Origin: Actinomadura litoris
GTDB taxonomy: Bacteria; Actinomycetota; Actinomycetes; Streptosporangiales; Streptosporangiaceae
Length of the DNA stretch: 64,000 nucleotides
Direction: 5' to 3'
Assembly: GCF_009733595.1 (NCBI RefSeq)
Contig: NZ_WOFH01000016.1
Coordinates: 122,914-186,913, forward strand
The notes under the pieces were generated by a model that saw nothing but the letters and a program-made list of their open reading frames with translations, made no database searches and was not told the origin of the DNA. The position numbers and the translations under genes are program-made. This document shows, piece by piece, positions 6,993-15,501 of the stretch. The first letter of the stretch is position 1. Every line of letters starts with the position of its first letter.

Positions 6993-7861
6993 ACCTCGCG
7001 GGTCGCCGTCGACTTGTTGAAGGTGATGAAGTGGATGCCGGGCACGCCCTGGTCGAGCAGGTCGCGGCACAGCTGCGCCGCGTGCTCGATGCCGAGGCGC
7101 CGGACGGCCTCCGGGTCGTCGGCGACGGCCTCGAACCGGGCGCGCACGTCCGCGGGGAAGGGCGCCCCCGAGAGCTGCTCGGACCGGTCGATCGTGCTGA
7201 TCTGGGTGACCGGCATGATGCCCGGGATGATCGGCACGTCGCAGCCCGCGGCGTCGACGCGGTCGCGCAGGCGCAGGAAGTCGTCCGCGCGGAAGAACAT
7301 CTGGGTGATGGCGTAGTCGGCGCCGGCGCGGCACTTGGCGACGAAGTGCCGGGTGTCGCTCTCGATGTCGGGCGAGCGCGGGTGCTTGTAGGGGAATGCG
7401 GCGACGCCGACGCTGAAGTCGCCGTAGGAGCGGATCATCCGGACGAGGTCGGCGGCGTACTCGACGCCGTCGGGGTGCTTGACCCACTCCCCCATCGGGT
7501 CGCCGGGCGGGTCGCCGCGCACGGCGAGGATGTTGCGCACGCCGACCGCCGCGAACCGGCCGATGAGCTGGCGCAGCTCCGCCTGCGAGTGGTCGACGGC
7601 GGTGAAGTGCGCGACGGGCGTGAGCGTGGTGTCGGTCGCGATCCGCTCGACGATGTCGACGGTCTTGTCGCGGGTGCCGCCGCCCGCGCCGTAGGTCACC
7701 GAGACAAACGACGGGTGGAGGGGCTCCAGCTCGCGGATCGTCCGCCACAGGTTCCGCGCGCCCTTCTCGGTCTTGGGCGGGAAGAACTCGAAGGAGAAGG
7801 ACCTGCCCGAGGCCAGGAGTTCTCGGACGGTCGGGGGCCGGTCTGGGCGCAGGCGTCGCAT
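6929..7861 (-). CDS. metF: 5,10-methylenetetrahydrofolate reductase
   Basis: 310 aa, family length. Reduces methylene-THF to methyl-THF with FAD for methionine synthesis. Family segments in order: FSFEFFPPKTEKGARNLW near the N-terminus, SVTYGAGGGTRDKT, NILAVRGDPP, FPYKHPRSPD, ITQMFFRADDF, GIMPVTQ and GIHFITFNKSTAT. The start is ATG 7861 (or GTG 7864): a TACTCT box (7868-7873) ends 6 nt before the GTG, so the mRNA is predicted leaderless. Divergent from the prenyl synthase gene, as for Rv2172c/Rv2173 in mycobacteria. Confidence 0.94.
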   Translation of the reverse strand: MRRLRPDRPPTVRELLASGRSFSFEFFPPKTEKGARNLWRTIRELEPLHPSFVSVTYGAGGGTRDKTVDIVERIATDTTLTPVAHFTAVDHSQAELRQLIGRFAAVGVRNILAVRGDPPGDPMGEWVKHPDGVEYAADLVRMIRSYGDFSVGVAAFPYKHPRSPDIESDTRHFVAKCRAGADYAITQMFFRADDFLRLRDRVDAAGCDVPIIPGIMPVTQISTIDRSEQLSGAPFPADVRARFEAVADDPEAVRRLGIEHAAQLCRDLLDQGVPGIHFITFNKSTATREVYGLLEADGYGARGSVPPMTA

Positions 7862-8031
7862 CACCCCAGAGTACAGAAGCGGCCTTGAGCCGAAGGTGAA
7901 CGGCGGACGGGCCCGGGTGGAGTGATCCCTCCCACCTCGCGCCATCCGGTATGCACCTTAAATAGCTAGAACTGGGCATTTATCCCGTTATGACGTACGA
8001 GCGGCCACCGACTCCTGGATACGATCTCGGC

Positions 8032-9117
8032 ATGTCATCGAGCCCCATCCGCAAGGAGGTCGACGGGGCGCTGCTGGCCTTCGTCGCCCGGCAGCGTCCG
8101 AACCTGCTGGCGATCAGCGACGAGCTGGCCCCGCTGATGGCCGCGCTGGACGCGCTGCTCGCGGAGGGCAAGCGGCTGCGGCCGGCGTTCTGCTACTGGG
8201 GCTGGCGCGCGGCGGGCGCCGTGGAGGAGGACCTCGACGGGCCGCCCGGCGAGCGGCTGCACGAGGGGATCGTCAACGCGGCGGCGTCGCTGGAGCTGCT
8301 CCAGGCGAGCGCGCTGATCCACGACGACGTGATGGACTCCAGCGACACCCGCCGCGGGCAGCCCTCGATGCACCGCAGGTTCGAGGCGCTGCACCGCGCG
8401 CAGGGCTGGCCGGGCCCCGCGCGGGCGTTCGGCGAGGGCACCGCGATCCTGCTCGGCGACCTGTGCCTCGCCTGGTCGGGCGAGATGTTCGAGACGTGCG
8501 GGCTGGACGAGGAGCGCCGCCGCCGGGGCCGCGCCGTCTACGACCTGATGCGCACCGAGGTCATGTGCGGCCAGTACCTGGACATGCTGGAGGGCACCCG
8601 GGGCGAGGCCGCCGTCGACACGGCGCTGCGCGTGGTGGAGTTCAAGAGCGCCAAGTACACGATCGAGCGGCCGCTGCACCTCGGCGCCGCGCTCGCCGGG
8701 GGCGCCCCGGAGGTGTCGGCCGCCCTCACCGGCTACGGCGTCCCGCTCGGCATCGCCTTCCAGCTCCGCGACGACGTGCTCGGCGTGTTCGGCGACCCGG
8801 CCGAGACCGGCAAGCCCGCGGGCGACGACCTGCGCGAGGGCAAGCGCACCGTCCTGGTCGCGCTGACCCTCGAACGCGCCACGCCCGCGCAGGCGGCGGC
8901 GCTCCAGCGGCGCCTCGGCGACCCCGGCCTCGACCGGCCGGGCGTGGACGAGCTGCGCCAGATCATCACCGACACCGGGGGGCTCGCGGCCTGCGAGGCG
9001 ATGATCGCCCGCTACACCGGCGACGCCGAGCGCGTGCTGGCGGCCGCGCCCGTCCCGGAGGAGGCCCGCGCCGCGCTGAACGCCCTCGCCGTCGCCGCGA
9101 CCGCGCGCCGCACCTGA
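8032..9117 (+). CDS. Polyprenyl diphosphate synthase (GGPP/FPP synthase-like)
   Basis: 361 aa from the chosen start. Condenses isopentenyl diphosphate with allylic diphosphates to longer prenyl chains. The first Asp-rich motif reads LIHDDVMDSSDTRRG and the second FQLRDDVLGVFGD; GKRLRPAF upstream binds isopentenyl diphosphate. Product length is not predictable by eye. An ATG at 7990 would add 14 residues, but TACGAT at 8020-8025 lies 6 nt before ATG 8032, indicating a leaderless transcript starting there. Position beside metF matches mycobacterial idsA2. Confidence 0.9.
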   Translation: MSSSPIRKEVDGALLAFVARQRPNLLAISDELAPLMAALDALLAEGKRLRPAFCYWGWRAAGAVEEDLDGPPGERLHEGIVNAAASLELLQASALIHDDVMDSSDTRRGQPSMHRRFEALHRAQGWPGPARAFGEGTAILLGDLCLAWSGEMFETCGLDEERRRRGRAVYDLMRTEVMCGQYLDMLEGTRGEAAVDTALRVVEFKSAKYTIERPLHLGAALAGGAPEVSAALTGYGVPLGIAFQLRDDVLGVFGDPAETGKPAGDDLREGKRTVLVALTLERATPAQAAALQRRLGDPGLDRPGVDELRQIITDTGGLAACEAMIARYTGDAERVLAAAPVPEEARAALNALAVAATARRT

Positions 9118-9186
9118 CCGCGCGGCGCGCTCCGGGGACCCGAAGATCGGGGTTCCCCTGCCGACTCCCGTGATGACGCGGTACAA

Positions 9187-10299
9187 ATGAGGAAATCTTC
9201 GTCCGTCCCCGCCGAGTCGGAGTCCGCCGTGCCGCACGACACCTCCCGCGGGAGGGCGAACCCCCATCACCCGCGTCCCGCCGCCCGATCCGCCGGCGGC
9301 GCCCCGCCGCGCGCCGGTCAGCCGCGCGGCGGCAAGCCCCGCGCCGCGGAGCCGCACCCCCGCGCGGCCAGGCCCGCGCGGCCCCGGCACCCCGGTTCGC
9401 CGCTCTGGGCGGGCGACCCGGGCTCCCTCGGCGGCTACACGCTGCTCGGGCGGCTCGGCGAGGGCGGCCAGGGCGTCGTCTACCTCGGCGAGGACGGGGA
9501 CGGCGCGCTCGTCACCGTCAAGCTGCTGCGCGGCGGCGTCGCGGCCGGGCAGCGCGCCCGGGGCCGCTTCGTCAAGGAGGCGGACGCGGCGCGCCGGGTC
9601 GAGGGCCGCCACACCGCCCGCGTGCTGGACGCCGACGTCACCGGCGACCGCCCCTACATCGTCAGCGAGTACGTCGAGGGGCCCTCGCTCCAGCAGGTCG
9701 TCGAGGACCGGGGCCCGCTGCCCGCGCCCCGGCTCCACAAGATCGCCCTGCGCACGGCGGGCGCGCTCGCCGCGATCCACCGCGCCGAGATCGTGCACCG
9801 CGACTTCAAGCCCGGCAACGTCCTGCTCGGCCCGGACGGCGCCAAGGTGATCGACTTCGGGATCGCGCGCACCGCCGACGCGACCCCGGTGACCACGGGC
9901 CCGGTCGGCACCCCCGCCTACATGGCGCCCGAGCAGATCGAGGACGAGCCGGTCGGCCCGCCCGCGGACGTGTTCGCCTGGGGCGCGACGCTGGTGTTCG
10001 CCGCGACCGGGCGCCCGCCGTTCGGCACCGGGCCGAGCGCCGCCGTCATGCGGCGCGTGACGTCCCGGCCGCCGGACCTCGGCGAGCTGGAGGGCCCGCT
10101 GCGCGAGCTGGCGGCGCGCTGCCTGGACAAGAACCCCGCCGCGCGGCCGACCGCGCGGCAGCTCGTCCGCGCGCTGCGGGACGGGCAGGCGCCCGCGGCC
10201 AAGCCGCGCCCCAAGCGCATCCCCCGCTACCGGTGGCGGATGATGGTCGCGCTCGCGGTCGTGGTCACCGCCGGCTTCGCGCTCGGCGTGCTGTTCTAG
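9187..10299 (+). CDS. Membrane-anchored Ser/Thr protein kinase without PASTA domains
   Basis: 370 aa. Residues 1-75 are a Pro/Arg-rich cytoplasmic tail. The Hanks-type kinase domain spans about 83-340: glycine loop GRLGEGGQGVVYLG, catalytic Lys K112 (VTVKLL), HRDFKPGN with D206, DFG at 223-225, and APEQ. A single membrane helix (about 349-370) ends the protein, leaving essentially no extracellular domain, so the signal must be cytosolic or come from partners. The neighbourhood (Rv2175c-like gene 1.1 kb away) recalls mycobacterial PknL, whose substrate is Rv2175c. ATG 9187 is the longest start; a GTG at 9229 is an alternative. Confidence 0.9.
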   Translation: MRKSSSVPAESESAVPHDTSRGRANPHHPRPAARSAGGAPPRAGQPRGGKPRAAEPHPRAARPARPRHPGSPLWAGDPGSLGGYTLLGRLGEGGQGVVYLGEDGDGALVTVKLLRGGVAAGQRARGRFVKEADAARRVEGRHTARVLDADVTGDRPYIVSEYVEGPSLQQVVEDRGPLPAPRLHKIALRTAGALAAIHRAEIVHRDFKPGNVLLGPDGAKVIDFGIARTADATPVTTGPVGTPAYMAPEQIEDEPVGPPADVFAWGATLVFAATGRPPFGTGPSAAVMRRVTSRPPDLGELEGPLRELAARCLDKNPAARPTARQLVRALRDGQAPAAKPRPKRIPRYRWRMMVALAVVVTAGFALGVLF

Positions 10300-10300
10300 G

Positions 10301-10459
10301 TCACCAGTGCGGCGGCCGCTCCTCCAGCAGGCGGTCGTCGTCGCTCACGCCGCCGCGCCACTCGCCCCACCCGGTGTCGGTGTCGTCGGACGTCTGGTCG
10401 GGCAGCACGTCCAGGTCGTCGTCGTCCAGGTGCACGAGCCTGTCGTCGTCGGGTCCCAT
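10301..10459 (-). CDS. Small acidic protein, 52 aa
   Basis: An ATG-initiated short ORF on the minus strand whose product begins MGPDDDRLVHLDDDDLDVL and ends LLEERPPHW. It is strongly acidic (about 17 Asp/Glu), with Trp-containing GWGEWRGG in the middle and no membrane segment. Codon use (G/C third positions) matches coding sequence and no better frame competes. It ends one base past the convergent kinase stop. I recall similar short acidic ORFs at this locus in other actinomycetes but cannot verify this here; function unknown. Confidence 0.65.
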   Translation of the reverse strand: MGPDDDRLVHLDDDDLDVLPDQTSDDTDTGWGEWRGGVSDDDRLLEERPPHW

Positions 10460-10574
10460 GATCCCATTGTCGGTCATCCGGGCCGCTGCCCCGGCCGCGC
10501 GCGGGCGAACGGCACCCGACGAGCGGGCATCGGCCGGGTGGGCGCCAAGCGGACGGAACCTGAACGGAAGGCGG

Positions 10575-11258
10575 TCAGGCGGGCGGGAGGCGGTCGGCGA
10601 ACGCGGCGGCGGCCGCGCCCGGGTCGTCCGCCTCGGTGATCGCCCGGACCACCACGACGCGGCGCGCCCCCGCCGCGAGGACCTCGTCGAGGTTGCCGAG
10701 GTCGATGCCGCCGATCGCGAACCACGGACGGCTCCCGCGCCGCCCGGCGACCCGCTCCAGCAGCTCGGGGCCGGGCGCGGCGCGCCCCGGCTTGGTGGGC
10801 GTGGGCCAGACCGGCCCCGCGCAGAAGTAGTCGACGCCCGCCTGCGCCGCCGCCGCGCCCGCCTGCCCGTCCGAGTGCGTCGAGCGGCCGATCAGGACGT
10901 CCTCGCCGATGATCGCGCGGGCGGCCGGCACGGGCAGGTCGTCCTGCCCGAGGTGCAGGACGTCGGCCCCGGCGGCGCGCGCGATGTCCGCCCGGTCGTT
11001 CACCGCCATCAGCGCGCCGTGCCGGTCGCACGCGGCGCGGAACACCTCCAGGTACTCCAGCTCCTGCCGGGCCTCCAGGCCCTTCTGGCGGAGCTGGACG
11101 AGGTCGACGCCGCCCGCGAGCACCGCGTCCAGGAACTCGGGCAGGTCGCCCTGCCGCTCCCGCGCGTCCGTGCAGAGGTAGAGGCGGGCGCGGGAGAGCC
11201 GGGCGCGGAGCGCGACGCCCTGCTCGGTGGGCATGTGCGCGGAGACGGTGCTGGCCAC
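10575..11258 (-). CDS. thiE: Thiamine-phosphate synthase
   Basis: 227 aa. Couples HMP-PP and carboxy-thiazole phosphate to thiamine phosphate. TIM-barrel signatures: VDLVQLRQKGLEARQE, MAVNDRADIARAAGADVLHLGQDDLPV, LIGRSTHS, GPVWPTPTKPG and FAIGGID near the C-terminus. GTG 11258 gives a short N-terminal extension; ATG 11234 (MPTEQG) is an alternative and there is no convincing ribosome binding site to decide. It lies on the strand opposite thiO-thiS-thiG, 2 kb away, with no riboswitch of its own visible in the 130 nt upstream. Confidence 0.93.
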   Translation of the reverse strand: MASTVSAHMPTEQGVALRARLSRARLYLCTDARERQGDLPEFLDAVLAGGVDLVQLRQKGLEARQELEYLEVFRAACDRHGALMAVNDRADIARAAGADVLHLGQDDLPVPAARAIIGEDVLIGRSTHSDGQAGAAAAQAGVDYFCAGPVWPTPTKPGRAAPGPELLERVAGRRGSRPWFAIGGIDLGNLDEVLAAGARRVVVVRAITEADDPGAAAAAFADRLPPA

Positions 11259-11388
11259 GGTGTCGGACGGTTCCTTCCGGAGACGGATCGCGGGGGCACG
11301 CGGCGGCGCCGCGGCACCGCGCGTGACCCCGCAATCGTGTCACGTGTGTTCGCCGGGCCCTCGGTCCGGCCCGTCCGACCGCCCCGCC

Positions 11389-11772
11389 CTAGAAGGCGAG
11401 GGCCTGGGCGCGGCGGCGCACCTCGGTGCCCCGGTTCTCGCTCAGCGCCTCGACGGGCGTGCCCGGCAGCGTGTCGTCGGCGGTGAACAGCCAGCGGACC
11501 GTCTCCACCTCGTCGAAGCCCGCGTCCGACAGGAGCGTCAGCGTCCCGGCCAGGCCCTTGATGACCTGGCCGTCCTTGAGGAACGCGGCGGGCACCATCG
11601 GCTCGCCGGCGCGCCGGATCGCCAGGAGCCGGCGCTCGCTGATGAGCTGCTTGATCCGGTTGGTCTTGATGCCGAGGCGGTCGGCGGTCTCCCTGAGGGA
11701 GAGCCACTCCCCGGCCAGGGCGTCGGTGCGGGGGTCGAGTGCGCTGTCAACGGTCGCGTGCATCTGCGTCAC
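11389..11772 (-). CDS. Rv2175c-like winged-helix DNA-binding protein
   Basis: 127 aa. Resembles the actinobacterial Rv2175c family, a small DNA-binding protein phosphorylated by PknL in Mycobacterium tuberculosis. The HTH is LSLRETADRLGIKTNRIKQLISERRLLAIRR (about residues 24-54), followed by EPMVPAAFLKDGQVIKGLAGTLTLLSDAGF and DEVETVRWLF, typical of the family. The short N-terminal segment MTQMHATVDSALDPRTD contains Thr residues where the mycobacterial protein is phosphorylated (inference). GTG start, GGGGGC upstream. Two Ser/Thr kinases are encoded within 5 kb. Confidence 0.88.
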   Translation of the reverse strand: MTQMHATVDSALDPRTDALAGEWLSLRETADRLGIKTNRIKQLISERRLLAIRRAGEPMVPAAFLKDGQVIKGLAGTLTLLSDAGFDEVETVRWLFTADDTLPGTPVEALSENRGTEVRRRAQALAF

Positions 11773-11841
11773 GCCCCCTGCCTACCACGCCTTCGGAAGA
11801 CTCAAACCCGTTCGGCGCCCGTTCGCGCAGGTCAGTGTCCG

Positions 11842-13050
11842 CTACGCGCGAACAGCCTGCCGGACGGGCACGCCCGGATCGGCCAGCGCGGCGGGGTCGA
11901 CGGGGGTCCCGGCGGCGATCACCCGCCTGGCCTGCACGAGGTCGCGGGGGCGGCCGACGGCGAGGATCGCGTCGAGCCGGTCGCCGGTGAGCCAGACGAC
12001 CGCCCACGCCGCCTCCGCCGGGTCGCCCCGGCGGACGAGCCGCTCGGACGCCCCGTGCACGCCCGCGTACTGGACCATCCGGCCGAACTGCTCCGACCAG
12101 AAGTAGGGGACGGCGTCGTACGCCGCGTCCCGGCCGAGGAGCGCGGCGGCGGCCACGGCGGGCGCGTTCAGGGCGGTGTCCCAGTGCTCGACGAGCAGCC
12201 GCCGCCCGTACCGGGCGGACCACCAGGCGGCGCAGTCTCCCACCGCCACCACGTCGGGACGCGGCGCCCCGTCCGCCCCGGTGGCGCGGAACGAGGCGTC
12301 GGTGACGACACCGCGCTCCAGCAGCAGCCCGGATCCCTCAAGCCAGCCCAGGACGGGCCGGACGCCGACGCCGACGACCACCTCGTCGGCGTCGATCCGC
12401 TCGCCGCCCGCCAGGGCGAGGCCGCCGTCCTCGACCGCCGCGACCTTGACGCCGGTGCGCAGCCCGACGCCCGCCTCGGCGTACCAGCGCGCGGTCAGCG
12501 CGCCGACCTCGGGCCCGAGCGCGGACGCGAGCGGGGCCTCCGCAGCCTCGACCACGGTGACCGCGCAGCCCTTGGCGGCGGCGGCCGTCGCGACCTCCGC
12601 GCCGATCCAGCCCGCGCCGACGATCGCGAGCCGGGTGCCGGGGACGAGCGCGGCGCGCAGGTCCAGGGCGTCCTCGACGGTGCGCAGCACGCGCTGGCGC
12701 CCGCCGCCCGGCAGCGTCACCGGCGCGGCGCCGGTGGCGATCACGAGCCCGTCGAAGCGCAGCTCGCCCGCCGTGGAGGCGAGCGCGCCGCCCGCGCCCG
12801 GCGCGTCCAGCCGCAGGCCGGTGGCGCGCTCGCCGAGCAGGACCTCGCAGCGCAGCGCGTCCCAGTCGGCCTCCAGCGTGGTGTCGTCGGCGGCGCCCGC
12901 GAGGACGTCCTTCGACAGCGGCGGGCGGTCGTAGGGCAGGTGCCGCTCGGCGGAGACGAGGGTGATCGCGCCCGTGTGGCCGCCCTCGCGCAGCCCCTGC
13001 GCCGCCCGCAGTCCCGCCAGCCCGCCGCCGACGACGATCACGCTGTCCAT
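11842..13050 (-). CDS. FAD/NAD(P)-dependent ferredoxin reductase-like oxidoreductase
   Basis: 402 aa. Two dinucleotide folds: the N-terminal FAD motif VVGGGLAGLRAAQGL (residues ~6-20) and a central NAD(P) motif IVGAGWIGAEVATAA (~145). HLPYDRPPLSKD is the signature of the rhodocoxin/putidaredoxin-reductase group, and DVVAVGDCAAWW is the second FAD contact. The C-terminal reductase domain includes VPYFWSEQFGRMVQYAG. It would pass electrons from NAD(P)H to a ferredoxin for a P450 or oxygenase; no such partner is adjacent. The ATG at 13050 follows TAGGGT by about 8 nt, a near-leaderless arrangement. Confidence 0.9.
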   Translation of the reverse strand: MDSVIVVGGGLAGLRAAQGLREGGHTGAITLVSAERHLPYDRPPLSKDVLAGAADDTTLEADWDALRCEVLLGERATGLRLDAPGAGGALASTAGELRFDGLVIATGAAPVTLPGGGRQRVLRTVEDALDLRAALVPGTRLAIVGAGWIGAEVATAAAAKGCAVTVVEAAEAPLASALGPEVGALTARWYAEAGVGLRTGVKVAAVEDGGLALAGGERIDADEVVVGVGVRPVLGWLEGSGLLLERGVVTDASFRATGADGAPRPDVVAVGDCAAWWSARYGRRLLVEHWDTALNAPAVAAAALLGRDAAYDAVPYFWSEQFGRMVQYAGVHGASERLVRRGDPAEAAWAVVWLTGDRLDAILAVGRPRDLVQARRVIAAGTPVDPAALADPGVPVRQAVRA

Positions 13051-13142
13051 GGCCGTCCACCCTAGCCGGGGGACCTCCGGACACAGTGATCGGTATCCGG
13101 ACATCGGCGCATATCGCCAGGGGTCGTATGGTGGGGGGCGAG

Positions 13143-13237
13143 AGCGCGGGAGTCCGGTGCGACCGGGCTGAGAGGGCGGCTGAACGGGCCGCCGACCGCT
13201 ACGACCTGATCCGGATCATGCCGGCGAAGGGAGCGCG
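13143..13237 (+). promoter_or_regulatory. TPP riboswitch (THI element) controlling thiO-thiS-thiG
   Basis: Conserved elements in order: GCGCGGGAGTCC, the CTGAGAGGG box at about 13168, a variable hairpin arm (GGCGGC/GCCGCC), GACCGC, ACCTGATCCGGATCATGCCGG and the closing GAAGGGAG. The 3' side of P1 contains AAGGGAG, which is also the Shine-Dalgarno of thiO (ATG 13239), so TPP binding should block translation. TATGGT at 13127-13132 is the probable -10. Confidence 0.95.
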
Positions 13238-13238
13238 C

Positions 13239-14363
13239 ATGGAGATCGTCATCCTCGGCGCCGGAATCATCGGCCTCGCCACCGCCTGGCGGGCCGCCGC
13301 GGGCGGCGCCGCCGTCACGCTCGTCGACCCGGCGCCCATGAGCGGGGCGACCTCGGTCGCGGCGGGCATGCTGACCCCGGTCAGCGAGCTGACCTACGGC
13401 GAGGAGCCGCTGCTGCGGCTCGGCCTGGCCTCCCGCGACCGCTACGGCGCGTTCGTCGCCGAGCTGGAGGAGCGGACCGGGCTCGACGTCGCCCACCGCA
13501 CCGACGGGATCCTGGAGGTCGCGTTCGACTCCGGCGACCTGAACCACCTGGACGACCTCCGCCGCTTCCAGGAGAGCCTCGGCATCCCGACCGAGGCGCT
13601 GACCGGCCGCGAGTGCCGCCGGCACGAGCCGATGCTGGCGCCCGGCGTGCGCGGCGGCCTGCTCGCCCCCGAGGACGGCTCGATCGACCCGCGCCGCCTC
13701 GCCCCCGCCCTGCTGGCGGCGGCCGAGGGCCTGGGCGCGCGGCTCGTCCGGCGGCGGGCGGCGGGAGTCCTGGTCGAGCGCGACCGGGCCGCCGGCGTCC
13801 GCCTCGACGACGGGACCGAGATCCGCGCCGACCGCGTGCTGCTCGCCGCCGGCTCCTGGTCCGGCGACCTGGAGGGGTTGTCGGCGGGGGTGGTCCCGCC
13901 CGTCCGCCCGGTGAAGGGCCAGGTCATCCGGCTGCGGACGGCGGTGCCGTTCCTGCGCCGCTCCACCCGCGCGCTGGTGCGCGGCTCGTCGGTCTACCTC
14001 GTGCCGCGCGCGGACGGCGAGATCGTCGTCGGCGCGACCCAGGAGGAGCTGGGCTTCGACACGCGGGTCACCGCGGGCGGCGTGTGGGAGCTGCTGCGCG
14101 ACGCCCACGAGCTGCTCCCGGGCATCACCGAGCTGGAGTTCGCCGAGGTCTCGGCGGGGCTGCGGCCCGGCTCGCCCGACAACGCGCCGGTGATGGGCCC
14201 GTCGGCGCTGCCCGGCCTGTTCCTCGGCACCGGCCACTTCCGCAACGGCATCCTGCTCGCCCCGGTCAGCGCCGACATCCTGGCCGCGATGCTGCTGGAC
14301 GGGCCCGTCCCCGCCGAGGCCGCCCCCTTCACCCCCGACCGCTTCTCCCCCGAGGTGCACTGA
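13239..14363 (+). CDS. thiO: Glycine oxidase ThiO
   Basis: 374 aa. Oxidises glycine to the imine that supplies the thiazole C-N unit of thiamine. The N-terminal FAD fold reads EIVILGAGIIGLATAWRAA; GATSVAAGMLTPVSE follows, typical of ThiO. VKGQVIRLR, VYLVPRADGEIVVGATQEE, and the C-terminal SAGLRPGSPDNAPVMGP and GHFRNGILLAP complete the DAO fold. ATG 13239 is chosen because it follows the riboswitch-embedded Shine-Dalgarno; reading frames starting upstream cross the riboswitch. First gene of thiO-thiS-thiG, overlapping thiS as TGATG. Confidence 0.95.
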   Translation: MEIVILGAGIIGLATAWRAAAGGAAVTLVDPAPMSGATSVAAGMLTPVSELTYGEEPLLRLGLASRDRYGAFVAELEERTGLDVAHRTDGILEVAFDSGDLNHLDDLRRFQESLGIPTEALTGRECRRHEPMLAPGVRGGLLAPEDGSIDPRRLAPALLAAAEGLGARLVRRRAAGVLVERDRAAGVRLDDGTEIRADRVLLAAGSWSGDLEGLSAGVVPPVRPVKGQVIRLRTAVPFLRRSTRALVRGSSVYLVPRADGEIVVGATQEELGFDTRVTAGGVWELLRDAHELLPGITELEFAEVSAGLRPGSPDNAPVMGPSALPGLFLGTGHFRNGILLAPVSADILAAMLLDGPVPAEAAPFTPDRFSPEVH

Positions 14364-14563
14364 TGAAGGTCATCGTCAACGGCGAGCCGCGCGAGGTGCC
14401 GGAGGGCACCAGCGTCGCGCAGGCCGTCGCCACCGTCTCCGCGGCCGGGTCCGGCGTCGCCGCCGCGCTCAACGACGAGGTCGTCCGCCGGTCGGCGTGG
14501 GACGACACGCCGCTGCGCGAGGCCGACCGCCTCGAAGTGCTCACCGCCGTCCAGGGAGGCTGA
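14363..14563 (+). CDS. thiS: Sulfur carrier protein ThiS
   Basis: 66 aa, ubiquitin-like. Starts MKVIVNGEPREVPEGTSVAQ and ends in the diagnostic Gly-Gly tail (TAVQGG) that is adenylated and thiocarboxylated to carry sulfur to the thiazole ring. LNDEVVRRSAWDDTPLREAD is the usual middle segment. The start overlaps the thiO stop (TGATG) and the stop lies one base before the thiG ATG, so all three are coupled. Confidence 0.95.
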   Translation: MKVIVNGEPREVPEGTSVAQAVATVSAAGSGVAAALNDEVVRRSAWDDTPLREADRLEVLTAVQGG

Positions 14564-14564
14564 C

Positions 14565-15347
14565 ATGACCGTCCAGAACGAGACCGACCCGCTGGAGATC
14601 GCGGGCGAGAGGCTCGACTCCCGGCTCATCATGGGCACCGGCGGCGCGCCCAGCATGGCGGTGCTGCGCGAGGCGCTCGTCGCGTCCGGGACGGAGCTGA
14701 CCACGGTCGCGATGCGGCGGGTCGACCCGTCCGCGCGGGGCTCGGTGCTGGACGTGCTGCGCGAGTGCGGCGTCCGGGTGCTGCCGAACACGGCGGGCTG
14801 CTTCACGGCGGGCGAGGCCGTGCTGACCGCCAAGCTCGCGCGCGAGGCGCTCGGCACCGACTGGGTCAAGCTGGAGGTGATCGCCGACGAGCGGACGCTG
14901 CTGCCCGACCCGATCGAACTGGTCGAGGCCGCCGAGCAGCTCGTCGACGACGGCTTCACCGTGCTGCCCTACACCAGCGACGACCCCGTCCTCGCACGGC
15001 GGCTGGAGCGGATCGGATGCGCGGCGGTGATGCCGCTCGGCTCCCCGATCGGCTCGGGGCTCGGCATCCGCAACCCGCACAACATCGCGCTGATCGTCGA
15101 GCAGGCCGGGGTCCCGGTGATCCTGGACGCGGGGATCGGCACCGCCAGCGACGCCGCCCTCGCCATGGAACTGGGCTGCGACGCCGTCCTCCTCGCCACC
15201 GCCGTGACCCGCGCCCAGTCCCCCGCGCGGATGGCCGCCGCGATGCGGCACGCCGTCGAGGCCGGACGCCTCGCCCGGCAGGCGGGACGCATCCCGAGGC
15301 GCCACCACGCCCAGGCGTCCTCCCCCTTCGAGGGCCTCGCCACCTGA
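14565..15347 (+). CDS. thiG: Thiazole synthase ThiG
   Basis: 260 aa, family length. Forms the thiazole phosphate from deoxyxylulose phosphate, the glycine imine and ThiS thiocarboxylate. Family segments: SRLIMGTGGAPSM, TTVAMRRVDP, LPNTAGCFTAGEAVLTAKLARE, DWVKLEVI (the Lys that forms the Schiff base), LPYTSDDPVLARRLE, PLGSPIGSGLGIRNP and VILDAGIGTASDAALAMELGCD. Third gene of the riboswitch-controlled operon. No terminator is obvious in the 150 nt before the next gene. Confidence 0.96.
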   Translation: MTVQNETDPLEIAGERLDSRLIMGTGGAPSMAVLREALVASGTELTTVAMRRVDPSARGSVLDVLRECGVRVLPNTAGCFTAGEAVLTAKLAREALGTDWVKLEVIADERTLLPDPIELVEAAEQLVDDGFTVLPYTSDDPVLARRLERIGCAAVMPLGSPIGSGLGIRNPHNIALIVEQAGVPVILDAGIGTASDAALAMELGCDAVLLATAVTRAQSPARMAAAMRHAVEAGRLARQAGRIPRRHHAQASSPFEGLAT

Positions 15348-15501
15348 TGTAGAGATCCTTAAAGATCGCCTGTAGCAGGATTCGCTGGACCCGCACGTCA
15401 ACCGCACCGAGACTGGATCTATCCCCCCGAACCCCCCCGTCCCGCAACCATGCGCGACATTTCGGTGTTGATGGAAGCATTCCAGACCTAAGGTGCGTGA
15501 C

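Noticed and set aside
13086..13238. Upstream extension of thiO
   Set aside because: The extended frame runs through the TPP riboswitch, which cannot be coding in that form.
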